10,275 nt of DNA, taken from Acidobacterium sp. GTDB taxonomy: Bacteria > Acidobacteriota > Terriglobia > Terriglobales > Acidobacteriaceae. Positions 1-6,447 of the stretch are shown here, one piece after another. The translations under genes were made by a program, and so were the position numbers. Location: assembly GCA_003152595.1 (NCBI GenBank), contig PMAM01000224.1, positions 19,730-30,004 on the forward strand, in the 5' to 3' direction. Below the pieces are notes generated by a model. It saw only the letters and a list, made by a program, of their open reading frames with translations, was not told the DNA's origin and did no database searches. Each line of letters begins with the position of its first letter. Position 1 is the stretch's first letter.

Positions 1-255
1 GGCATGGAGCCCGCGAAAGCGCCGGAGGATGTGCTGGTCTTCGAAAACGGGGATGGGCTGTTCGGGCTCTTCGTCGACTCGGTGGGTGAAGTCCTCCACG
101 TGTCCGATACCGACCACGAGCCGAACCCGGCCACGCTCGAGGCGCGCCGCCAGGCTCTTTTCAATGGAGCGTGGAAGCTAAAGGATCGCCTCCTTGTGGG
201 CCTCGAACCCGATCGCCTCGATCCGATGCGCCTCGCCAGCGCCTTCCGGGCCTGA
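1..255 (+). CDS. cheW: CheW-like chemotaxis coupling protein, 3' part only
   Basis: The frame is open from the first base, so this is the C-terminal part of a longer gene that starts outside the window. About 84 residues are visible. They match the second half of a CheW domain: a hydrophobic strand ending in GLFGLFVDSVGEV, the usual valine/glycine-rich stretch before the loop, followed by a short NGAWKLKDRLLVGLEPDRL segment that corresponds to the final strand and helix of CheW. CheW links membrane chemoreceptors to the kinase CheA. The neighbours downstream (receiver, CheB, CheR) support a chemotaxis role. An ATG at base 4 is in frame but would give only 83 residues, too short for a complete domain of about 140. 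The fragment could instead be the CheW-like end of a CheA or of a fusion protein. Confidence 0.8.
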   Translation, partial: GMEPAKAPEDVLVFENGDGLFGLFVDSVGEVLHVSDTDHEPNPATLEARRQALFNGAWKLKDRLLVGLEPDRLDPMRLASAFRA

Positions 256-270
256 GGCCGCAGGCTGCGG

Positions 271-277
271 AAAGGAG
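271..277 (+). promoter_or_regulatory. Ribosome binding site of the CheY-like gene
   Basis: AAAGGAG lies 4 bases before the ATG at 282. It decides this start over the longer open frame that reaches back to 171 inside the CheW gene. Confidence 0.7.
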
Positions 278-281
278 CCCC

Positions 282-653
282 ATGCGCGCGCTGGTTGTCG
301 ACGACTCTCGTTTCATTCGCAACTATCTCCACTCCCTCTTCACCCAACATGGCGTTGAGTGCGTGGAGGCCGTCGACGGCAAGCAGGGCCTGGCGTGTCT
401 GCGTGAAGCCGGACCGTTCAGCGTCGCGCTGGTGGACTGGAATATGCCCGTCATGTCCGGCTACGAGATGCTGCAAGCCGCCCGCGCCGACCACTCGCTC
501 GATGCGACTCGCATCGTCATGGTCACCACTGAAGCCGAGAATGACCACATCGAAGCCGCATTGCTGGCCGGCGCCGATGAATACATCGTCAAGCCGTTCG
601 ACGAGGGCGGACTTTTCGACAAACTGCGCATGGCCGGGGTCAATGAGCTATGA
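282..653 (+). CDS. cheY: CheY-like single-domain response regulator
   Basis: The product is 123 residues, the normal size of a stand-alone receiver domain. All receiver landmarks are present: the acidic pair D7-D8, the phosphoacceptor D52 in LVDWNMPVMSG, the Thr pair at 82-83 and the conserved lysine K104 in IVKPF. There is no output domain, so it should act by protein contact like CheY, relaying phosphoryl groups from CheA to the flagellar motor or another target. The start is set by a strong AAAGGAG site. The stop codon overlaps the next start as ATGA, so it is translationally coupled to cheB. The WNMP sequence next to D52 is typical of chemotaxis CheY proteins. It might instead control a non-flagellar output such as type IV pili; the sequence does not say. 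Confidence 0.9.
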   Translation: MRALVVDDSRFIRNYLHSLFTQHGVECVEAVDGKQGLACLREAGPFSVALVDWNMPVMSGYEMLQAARADHSLDATRIVMVTTEAENDHIEAALLAGADEYIVKPFDEGGLFDKLRMAGVNEL

Positions 654-1753
654 CTGTCGTTTCCCAGCCCGGCGCGCGGCGAATCCGCGTCCTCCACATC
701 GATGACTCGGCCGTGATGCGCAGCCTGCTGCGCATGGTGCTGGAGCCCCAGCCTTCGATTGAAATCGCGGCCACTGCCTCCTTCGGCCAGGAAGGCCTGG
801 CCACCTTCGAGCGCATCCATCCGGACCTTATTTTGCTCGATATCGAGATGCCCGGCATGAACGGGCTTGAGGTTCTCTCCACTATCCGGCGCCATGATCG
901 CAGCGTGCCGGTCATCATGTGCAGTACACTCACCTCGCGCGGCGCGCGTATCACGATCGAAGCGCTGGCGCGCGGCGCCACGGACTACGTCACCAAACCC
1001 GGTGCTCAGCGCGGGATCCGTGAGGGCGTTGACACACTGAGCCGCGAACTGCTCCCGAAGATTTTCGCGCTGTTTCCGCCCGAATCGCACCGGGTTGCTC
1101 CGTGCCTCGCGGAGCCAGCGCCTCCAGTCCTTCCGCCCTCATCGCCCCATTCTCCGAAGATTGTTGTTATCGGCGTCTCGACCGGCGGCCCCGCCGCGCT
1201 GGAAGCTCTTCTGCCCCGGATTCCCGCCACTTTCGCTCTGCCGATTCTCATCGTGCAGCACATGCCGCGTCTTTTCACCGGACTCCTTGCCGAGCGCCTG
1301 AACAGTCTCTGCAGCCTCCACGTCCGCGAGACCGCCCCGGACACCCGTGCCGAGTCCGGAGTTATCGATATCGCCCGCGGCGACTGGCACCTCGAGATCC
1401 AGCGCGACCTGCGCCTCCGCCTCAACCAGGATTCTCCGGAGAATTTCTGCCGCCCCTCGGTCGATGTCCTCTTCCGTTCTGCCGCACAGGTCTGTGGAGG
1501 CCGCGTGCTCGGAGTCATCCTCACCGGCATGGGTTCGGATGGACTACAGGGCTCTCGCGCCATCCGCGCCGCCGGGGGTTCGGTCCTGGCACAGGACGGA
1601 GCGACCAGCGTCGTCTGGGGCATGCCCGGCGCCGTCGCAAACGCCGGACTGGCCAACAAAGTTCTCGCCCTCGATGCCATCCCTGCCGAGATCCTGCGCC
1701 TCACCTCTTCCCCGGCTCCGCCGGCTCTGCGCGTGGAGGCCTTTGCCCGATGA
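650..1753 (+). CDS. cheB: CheB chemotaxis protein-glutamate methylesterase
   Basis: The 367-residue protein has the standard two-part CheB layout. Residues ~12-130 are a receiver domain with the acidic pair D18-D19, phosphoacceptor D64 in LLDIEMPGMNG and the lysine in VTKPG. A proline-rich linker (~145-168) follows. Residues ~169-355 are the methylesterase domain with the catalytic triad visible as S177 in IGVSTGGP, H204 in IVQHMP and D297 in LTGMGSDG. Known function: it hydrolyses methyl-glutamate on chemoreceptors (and deamidates glutamine) when phosphorylated by CheA, opposing CheR. The start ATG overlaps the upstream stop (ATGA at 650-653), and the same arrangement joins it to cheR. Nothing looks damaged. 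Third-position codon use is mixed, unlike the genes after about 3,720. Confidence 0.95.
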   Translation: MTVVSQPGARRIRVLHIDDSAVMRSLLRMVLEPQPSIEIAATASFGQEGLATFERIHPDLILLDIEMPGMNGLEVLSTIRRHDRSVPVIMCSTLTSRGARITIEALARGATDYVTKPGAQRGIREGVDTLSRELLPKIFALFPPESHRVAPCLAEPAPPVLPPSSPHSPKIVVIGVSTGGPAALEALLPRIPATFALPILIVQHMPRLFTGLLAERLNSLCSLHVRETAPDTRAESGVIDIARGDWHLEIQRDLRLRLNQDSPENFCRPSVDVLFRSAAQVCGGRVLGVILTGMGSDGLQGSRAIRAAGGSVLAQDGATSVVWGMPGAVANAGLANKVLALDAIPAEILRLTSSPAPPALRVEAFAR

Positions 1754-2568
1754 GCGCCTCCCCCGTCGATTACGAATACCTGCGCACGGTGGTCCTGCGC
1801 AATTCCGGCAATCAGGTGGACGTTACCCGCAATTATCTCTTCGAGTCGCGCCTGCAGGGGCTCCTTCGCAACCGCGGCTTCGATTCCCTCACCCAGCTTG
1901 TCTCCGTCCTCCGCTCCGGCAACGGCCACGGCCTCGAACGTTCGGTCGCGGAGGCCATGACCATCAACGAGACGAGCTTCTTTCGCGACACTGCCACCTT
2001 CGACTACCTGCGCGAGACCCTGCTTCCGGCTCTCATTGAAAGCCGCCGCGATACGCGTACGCTGCGCTTCTGGTCGGCCGCGAGTTCTTCGGGCCAGGAA
2101 GCTTACTCCATCGCGATGATGCTGCGCGAGCACTTTCCTCTGCTGGCCGGATGGCGCATCGATATCCTGGGCACCGACCTCTCGGCCGAAATGGTGGAAC
2201 GCTCCAGCGCGGGGCGCTATCAGCGCATCGAGGTGAACCGTGGCCTCCCTGCGCGCCTGCTGGTTAAATACTTCGTCCGCACGGGCGACGATTGGGAAGT
2301 CCATCCCGACCTGAAGCGACTCTGCCGATTCCAGCAGCGTAACCTTTGTCAGCCCACTGGCCTGCCGGAGTCCTTCGATGTCATCTTCCTCCGCAATGTG
2401 ATGATCTATTTCAATCAGGACACGCGCCGCCAGGTTTTGCTCACGATCCACCGCGCGCTGCCGCCCGACGGCATTCTCTTCCTCGGCCTCAGCGAGCAGC
2501 CCCGTATGGACTCCCACTGGCAGACGATGCTCACGCCCAAAACGGTGTGGTACAAACCGATTCGGTAG
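1750..2568 (+). CDS. cheR: CheR chemotaxis protein-glutamate O-methyltransferase
   Basis: The 272-residue protein has the family's usual length and layout: an N-terminal helical domain (~1-95) ending in the TINETSFFRD motif (71-80), then a SAM-binding Rossmann domain. The SAM loop is WSAASSSGQEAYSIAM (108-123), a variant of the common WSAACSTGEEPYS form in which the first Glu is Gln and the Pro is Ala. The FLRNVMIYF motif (213-221) and the LFLGLSE strand (243-249) are also present. It transfers methyl groups from S-adenosylmethionine to glutamates on chemoreceptors. The ATG overlaps the cheB stop as ATGA (1750-1753), so it is read as the last gene of the operon. I see no C-terminal extension or VWRPW-type receptor-docking tail; the protein ends in VWYKPIR. 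Confidence 0.93.
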   Translation: MSASPVDYEYLRTVVLRNSGNQVDVTRNYLFESRLQGLLRNRGFDSLTQLVSVLRSGNGHGLERSVAEAMTINETSFFRDTATFDYLRETLLPALIESRRDTRTLRFWSAASSSGQEAYSIAMMLREHFPLLAGWRIDILGTDLSAEMVERSSAGRYQRIEVNRGLPARLLVKYFVRTGDDWEVHPDLKRLCRFQQRNLCQPTGLPESFDVIFLRNVMIYFNQDTRRQVLLTIHRALPPDGILFLGLSEQPRMDSHWQTMLTPKTVWYKPIR

Positions 2569-2679
2569 CAGAGCCGCTCGCCCTTAGCTCGTCTTCACGC
2601 TCGGTTTTCCCTCGTTTCTGACTTTTCGCTCCGCTCGTTTCCCGCCCCCCAGCACCTCCGCAGTATCCTCACCTCAGGC
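2569..2679 (+). other. Spacer between cheR and the helicase gene, possible weak promoter
   Basis: This 111-base stretch is pyrimidine-rich on the + strand, with repeated short CTCG-plus-T runs around 2,610-2,640. I find no convincing stem-loop terminator. TATCCT at 2664-2669 could be a -10 element for the helicase gene, but no -35 is evident and the ATG at 2680 lacks a clear Shine-Dalgarno site. Confidence 0.3.
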
Positions 2680-5600
2680 ATGGATCCACTCGCTCTCTTC
2701 CATCCCATCACGCGCGACTGGTTCCGTTCTGCTCTCGGCGAACCCACCGCGCCGCAGCGCCTCGGCTGGCCGGCTATCGCACGCGGGGAGAGCACGCTGA
2801 TCCTGGCTCCCACCGGCTCGGGCAAGACGCTGACCGCCTTCCTGTGGTGCCTCGACCGCCTGATGCTGCACGAGCCCGCATCGGAACCGGATCCCGCCGA
2901 ACCCGCTTGCCGCGTGATCTATATCAGTCCTCTGAAAGCCCTGGCGGTGGATGTCGAACGCAACCTGCAAACACCGCTGCAGCAGATCGCGCCGCTGGCC
3001 CGCAGCGCCGGCGTGCCCTTTCACCTCCCGGAAATCGCCATCCGCACCGGCGACACACCCCAGACAGAGCGCGCCCGCTTTCGCCGCCATCCCGCCGATA
3101 TTCTCATCACGACCCCCGAATCGCTCTACCTGCTGCTGACCTCCGAATCCGCCTCCGCTCTCCGCATCGTCGACACCGTGATCGTCGACGAAATCCACGC
3201 GCTGGTTCCGACCAAGCGGGGAGCGCACCTGGCCCTGACTCTCGAGCGTCTCGAAGCGATCTGCGCCAAACGTGTCCAGCGCATCGGCCTCTCCGCCACC
3301 CAGCGACCTCTTGAAGAAGTCGCGCGTTTCCTGGGGGGAAGTGAGACTTCAACAGATCACGCCGGTACGATGACGGCTCGCCCAGTAACGATTATCAACG
3401 CCTCAGGACCGAAACAACTCCATCTCAAAGTGGAAGTTCCGGTCGAGGATATGAAGGCGCCGGAACCCGATGCCGCTCTCCCGCCCGATTCGCCGGCGAA
3501 GCGCGCTTCGATCTGGACCACCATTCCGCCGCGCCTGCTCGCCATCATCCGCCGCCGCCAGTCCACGCTGATCTTCGTCAATAACCGCCGCACCGCGGAA
3601 CGGCTCGCCAGCCTCATCAACGATCTTGCGCAGGAACCTCTCGCCCGCGCCCATCACGGCTCCCTTGCCGCAGCGCAGCGCGCCGAGATAGAAGACCAAC
3701 TTAAGAAGGGCAGGATCCGAGCCGTCGTCGCGACCTCCTCGCTCGAGCTCGGCATCGACATGGGCGCCGTCGACCTCGTCATCCAGGTCGAGTCGCCGAA
3801 GTCGGTGGCGCGCGGGCTGCAGCGCATCGGGCGCTCCGGGCATGGCGTCGGCGCCACCAGCAAGGGCCGGATCTTCCCCAAGTTCCGCGCCGACCTGCTC
3901 GAGTGCGCGGTCGTCGTGCGCCAGATGCGCGAGGGCGCGATCGAGCCGACGGTCGTGCCGCGCAACGCGCTCGACGTGCTCGCCCAGCAGATCGTCGCGA
4001 TCGCCGCCAGCGCCGACTCGGTCGACGTCGACGAGCTCTACGCGCTCGTCACGCGCACCCACTCCTACAGCGAGCTGCGCCGCGAGCTGCTCGAGCACGT
4101 GCTCGACATGCTCGACGGCCGCTACCCCTCGAGCGAGTTCGCCGAGCTTCGCCCGCGGATCAGCTGGGACCGCCTTGCCGGCACGATCCGCGCCCGCAAG
4201 GGCGCGCAGAAGCTCGCGATCGTCAACGCCGGCACGATCCCCGACCGCGGCCTCTATGCGGTGACGCTCCCGGACGGGCGCCGCGTCGGCGAGCTCGACG
4301 AGGAGATGGTCTACGAGGCGCGCCCCGGGCAGACCTTCCTGCTCGGCGCGACGGCCTGGCGGATCGAGGAGATCGGACGTGACCGCGTGATCGTCACGCC
4401 GGCGCCGGGGGCGCCGGGGGCGGTGCCGTTCTGGCGCGGGGACTCGGTCGGGCGCCCCAAGGAGCTCGGCGAGGCGATCGGGGCGTTCTCGCGCTGGGCG
4501 CTCGAGCAGTCCGCCGAGGTGCTCGAGCGCGACTACGACCTCGACGCGCTGGCCGCCTCGAACCTGCTCGAGTACCTCCACGAGCAGCAGGCCGCGACCG
4601 GTGTCGTCCCATCCGACCGCACGATCGTGATCGAGCGCTTCCGCGATGAGATCGGCGACTGGCGGCTGTGCGTGCTCTCGCCCTTCGGCGGGCGCATCCA
4701 CGCCGCCTGGGGGCTCGCGCTGTCGGCGCGCATCCGCGAGCGCTACGGCCTCGAGTCCGACGCGATCTGGTCCGACGACGGGATCATCGTCCACCTGCCC
4801 GACACCGACGAGCCGCCCGCGGCGGAGCTCGTGCTGCCCGAGCCCGAGGAGCTCGAGGAGCTCGTCGTCGCCGAGCTCGGCGCCTCGGCGCTGTTCGGCG
4901 CGCGCTTCCGCGAGAACGCTGCGCGCGCGCTGCTGATCCCGCGCGCCTACCCCGGCAGGCGCACGCCGCTCTGGCAGCAGCGCCTGAAGTCGCAGACGCT
5001 GCTCGAGGTCGCCCGCCGCTACCCCGACTTCCCCCTGATCCTCGAGACCTATCGCGAGTGCATGCGCGACGTGCTCGACCTCCCCGGGCTCGAGTCGCTG
5101 CTGCGGGCGCTCGGCCGCCGCGAGATCTCGCTGGTCGAGGTCGAGACGCCGACCGCCTCGCCGTTTGCCTCCTCGCTGCTCTTCGACTACGTCGCCACCT
5201 ACATGTACGAGGGGGATGCGCCGAACGCGGAGCGCCGCGCGGCCGCGCTCTCGCTCGACCGCGAGCTGCTGCGCGAGCTGCTCGGCCAGGAGGAGCTGCG
5301 CGAGCTGATCGACGCCGGCGCGCTCGAGGCGCTCGAAGCCGACCTGCAACGGCGCTCCGCGACGCTGCGCGCGAGGGTACGGACGACTAGCGCTCTGCGG
5401 ACGCGAACAGCTGCGAGAGCCGGCCGAGGTCCTCGAGGCACCGTCCCGCGCCGAGCACGACGGCCTCTGCGGAGGCCTCGCCCGAGTGCACCGGCACCTC
5501 GGTGCGCTCGCACAGCCGCTCGACGATCCCGTCGAGCATCGAACCCCCGCCGACGACGTGCATGCCGTGCACCAGCACGTCCTGTGCGAGGTCGGGCGGC

Positions 5601-5694
5601 GCGTCGGCGAGGCAGTCCGACGAGGCGCGCACGATCTGCAACACGTGGTCTGCGATCGCGTGGTGCACGTCGTCGCCCGAGACGACCAGGGTGA
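2680..5694 (+). CDS. lhr: Lhr-family ATP-dependent helicase, chimeric and truncated at the 3' end
   Basis: Residues 1 to ~899 (to about base 5,375) read as a large helicase-related protein (Lhr), a superfamily 2 helicase linked to nucleic acid repair. Visible motifs are Walker A APTGSGKT (43-50), the DEIH box (170-173), SATQ (205-208), the strand TLIFVNNRRTAERL (296-309), HHGSL (325-329), motif V ATSSLELGID (351-360) and motif VI QRIGRSGH (381-388). The later part contains the Lhr winged-helix/core region, e.g. PFWRGDSVGRPKELGEAIG. Full-length Lhr is commonly about 1,500 residues, so the C-terminal third is missing. The last ~105 codons (5,380-5,694) are Arg/Pro/Ala-rich, lie antisense to the next gene and are not Lhr-like. 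Codon use switches sharply near base 3,700-3,735: before it GAA is frequent (about 17 codons), after it I find one, near 5,335. I infer that the reading frame joins two organisms and then breaks. Confidence 0.7.
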   Translation: MDPLALFHPITRDWFRSALGEPTAPQRLGWPAIARGESTLILAPTGSGKTLTAFLWCLDRLMLHEPASEPDPAEPACRVIYISPLKALAVDVERNLQTPLQQIAPLARSAGVPFHLPEIAIRTGDTPQTERARFRRHPADILITTPESLYLLLTSESASALRIVDTVIVDEIHALVPTKRGAHLALTLERLEAICAKRVQRIGLSATQRPLEEVARFLGGSETSTDHAGTMTARPVTIINASGPKQLHLKVEVPVEDMKAPEPDAALPPDSPAKRASIWTTIPPRLLAIIRRRQSTLIFVNNRRTAERLASLINDLAQEPLARAHHGSLAAAQRAEIEDQLKKGRIRAVVATSSLELGIDMGAVDLVIQVESPKSVARGLQRIGRSGHGVGATSKGRIFPKFRADLLECAVVVRQMREGAIEPTVVPRNALDVLAQQIVAIAASADSVDVDELYALVTRTHSYSELRRELLEHVLDMLDGRYPSSEFAELRPRISWDRLAGTIRARKGAQKLAIVNAGTIPDRGLYAVTLPDGRRVGELDEEMVYEARPGQTFLLGATAWRIEEIGRDRVIVTPAPGAPGAVPFWRGDSVGRPKELGEAIGAFSRWALEQSAEVLERDYDLDALAASNLLEYLHEQQAATGVVPSDRTIVIERFRDEIGDWRLCVLSPFGGRIHAAWGLALSARIRERYGLESDAIWSDDGIIVHLPDTDEPPAAELVLPEPEELEELVVAELGASALFGARFRENAARALLIPRAYPGRRTPLWQQRLKSQTLLEVARRYPDFPLILETYRECMRDVLDLPGLESLLRALGRREISLVEVETPTASPFASSLLFDYVATYMYEGDAPNAERRAAALSLDRELLRELLGQEELRELIDAGALEALEADLQRRSATLRARVRTTSALRTRTAARAGRGPRGTVPRRARRPLRRPRPSAPAPRCARTAARRSRRASNPRRRRACRAPARPVRGRAARRRGSPTRRARSATRGLRSRGARRRPRRPG

Positions 5695-6391
5695 AGGGCG
5701 CGCCGTCGGTCGTTCGGCGCGCGGGCACCTCGGCCTGCCGAGGGCGAGCGTGCTCGGACGCCGTCCCGACGGACATCTTGAGCGCCTCGGCAGTCGCCCC
5801 TGTGATCACTGCGTCGGCGTGCTGGCGAACCCACGCCGAGATGTCGAGGTCAAGGTCGTCCCCACCGACGCGGATCGAGGCCAGCGAGACGATGCCGCCG
5901 AGCGAGATGACGGCGACCTCGGTGGTACCGGCCCCCATGACCGCGACCGAGCTTGCCACCGGGTCATGGATGGGCAGCCCCATCCCGATCGCCGCGGCGA
6001 TCGGCGCCTCGAGGAGATGCGCGTGGGCCGCGCCGGCTCGGCGGGCGGCCTGTCGCAGCGCACGGCGCTCGATCGCCGTGGCAGCGGCCGGCACCGTGAG
6101 CAGCACCCGGGGGCGCGAGAACCGGCCCACGCCGCAGCGGTCGAGAACGCCGTGCAGCAGTCGCGCCGCCACGTCGAAGTCCGTTGTTGCGCCCTTGTGC
6201 ATCGGTCGGAACGCGACGACGTGCCTGGGGGTCCGACCGACGAGCTCGACCGCCTCATGGCCGAGCGCCACGACCGAGCCGTCGCGGGTGTCGATGGCGA
6301 CGACGGTCGGTTCGGCGAAGACCAGCCCCGCCGACTCGGTCGCGACCCTCGTCATGGACGTGCCTACGTCGATCGCGAGGGTGGGCGCCAC
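5387..6391 (-). CDS. Divergent MreB/actin-like protein, probable pseudo-ATPase
   Basis: The 334-residue product aligns by eye along MreB from end to end. Landmarks are the phosphate-1 loop IDVGTSMTRV (7-16), EPTVVAIDTRDG, the FRPMHKGATTDFDV segment, RPRVLLTVPA, the LLEAPIAAAIGMGLP helix, GAGTTEVAVISLGGIV (153-168) and the adenosine-site GGGSMLDGI (281-289). MreB forms filaments under the membrane that direct wall synthesis. Two key acidic positions are changed: the usual DIGGGT of phosphate-2 is VMGAGT (Asp to Val/Met), and the usual EEP is EAP. These correspond to actin D154 and Q137, so ATP hydrolysis is likely impaired. The segment after the IEIGS-like stretch (~205-235) is also shorter than usual. 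The GTG start has no Shine-Dalgarno but has TACGAT six bases upstream. The stop shares CTAG with the opposite strand. It is a paralogue rather than a standard mreB. Confidence 0.85.
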   Translation of the reverse strand: MAPTLAIDVGTSMTRVATESAGLVFAEPTVVAIDTRDGSVVALGHEAVELVGRTPRHVVAFRPMHKGATTDFDVAARLLHGVLDRCGVGRFSRPRVLLTVPAAATAIERRALRQAARRAGAAHAHLLEAPIAAAIGMGLPIHDPVASSVAVMGAGTTEVAVISLGGIVSLASIRVGGDDLDLDISAWVRQHADAVITGATAEALKMSVGTASEHARPRQAEVPARRTTDGAPFTLVVSGDDVHHAIADHVLQIVRASSDCLADAPPDLAQDVLVHGMHVVGGGSMLDGIVERLCERTEVPVHSGEASAEAVVLGAGRCLEDLGRLSQLFASAER

Positions 6392-6397
6392 GCCCAG

Positions 6398-6403
6398 ATC
6401 GTA
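6398..6403 (-). promoter_or_regulatory. Leaderless-type -10 element for the MreB-like gene
   Basis: On the minus strand TACGAT is followed by six bases and then the GTG start at 6391. This is the TANNNT-to-start spacing of leaderless actinobacterial transcripts. No convincing -35 box is seen. Confidence 0.45.
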
Positions 6404-6434
6404 GAGGCGACGACCTTTGCCCGGTCTGCCTCGC

Positions 6435-6440
6435 TACCCT
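6435..6440 (+). promoter_or_regulatory. Leaderless-type -10 element for the HtrA-like/PDZ gene
   Basis: TACCCT is followed by seven bases and then an in-frame GTG at 6448. It lies about 30 bases from the divergent -10 of the MreB-like gene. There is no Shine-Dalgarno before this GTG or before the later ATGs at 6478 and 6499. Confidence 0.45.
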
Positions 6441-6447
6441 TGTGCGG

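Noticed and set aside
1006..2517. A 503-codon open frame on the minus strand opposite cheB and cheR
   Set aside because: It lies wholly antisense to two well-recognised chemotaxis genes, has no family features and is a GC-rich shadow.
2569..2679. Possible rho-independent terminator after cheR
   Set aside because: T-rich runs are present but no inverted repeat of useful length precedes them.
1..3700. A novel signalling system in the chemotaxis block
   Set aside because: Gene order, motifs and overlaps are those of an ordinary CheW-CheY-CheB-CheR cluster with intact active sites.
4396..4425. Short GGCGCCGGG-type repetition in the helicase
   Set aside because: It encodes an APGAPGAV stretch in a conserved Lhr segment, so it is coding bias rather than a functional repeat.
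3403..5349. A 648-codon open frame on the minus strand opposite the helicase
   Set aside because: It is Leu/Glu/Arg/Ala-rich without motifs and mirrors the extreme third-position G/C of the helicase codons, so it is a shadow.
6184..6447. Upstream extension of the PDZ gene frame to an ATG-equivalent start at 6184
   Set aside because: These 88 codons are Arg/Pro-rich, overlap the MreB-like gene antisense and contain nothing like the HPSEL-plus-anchor N-terminus; the true start is near 6448.
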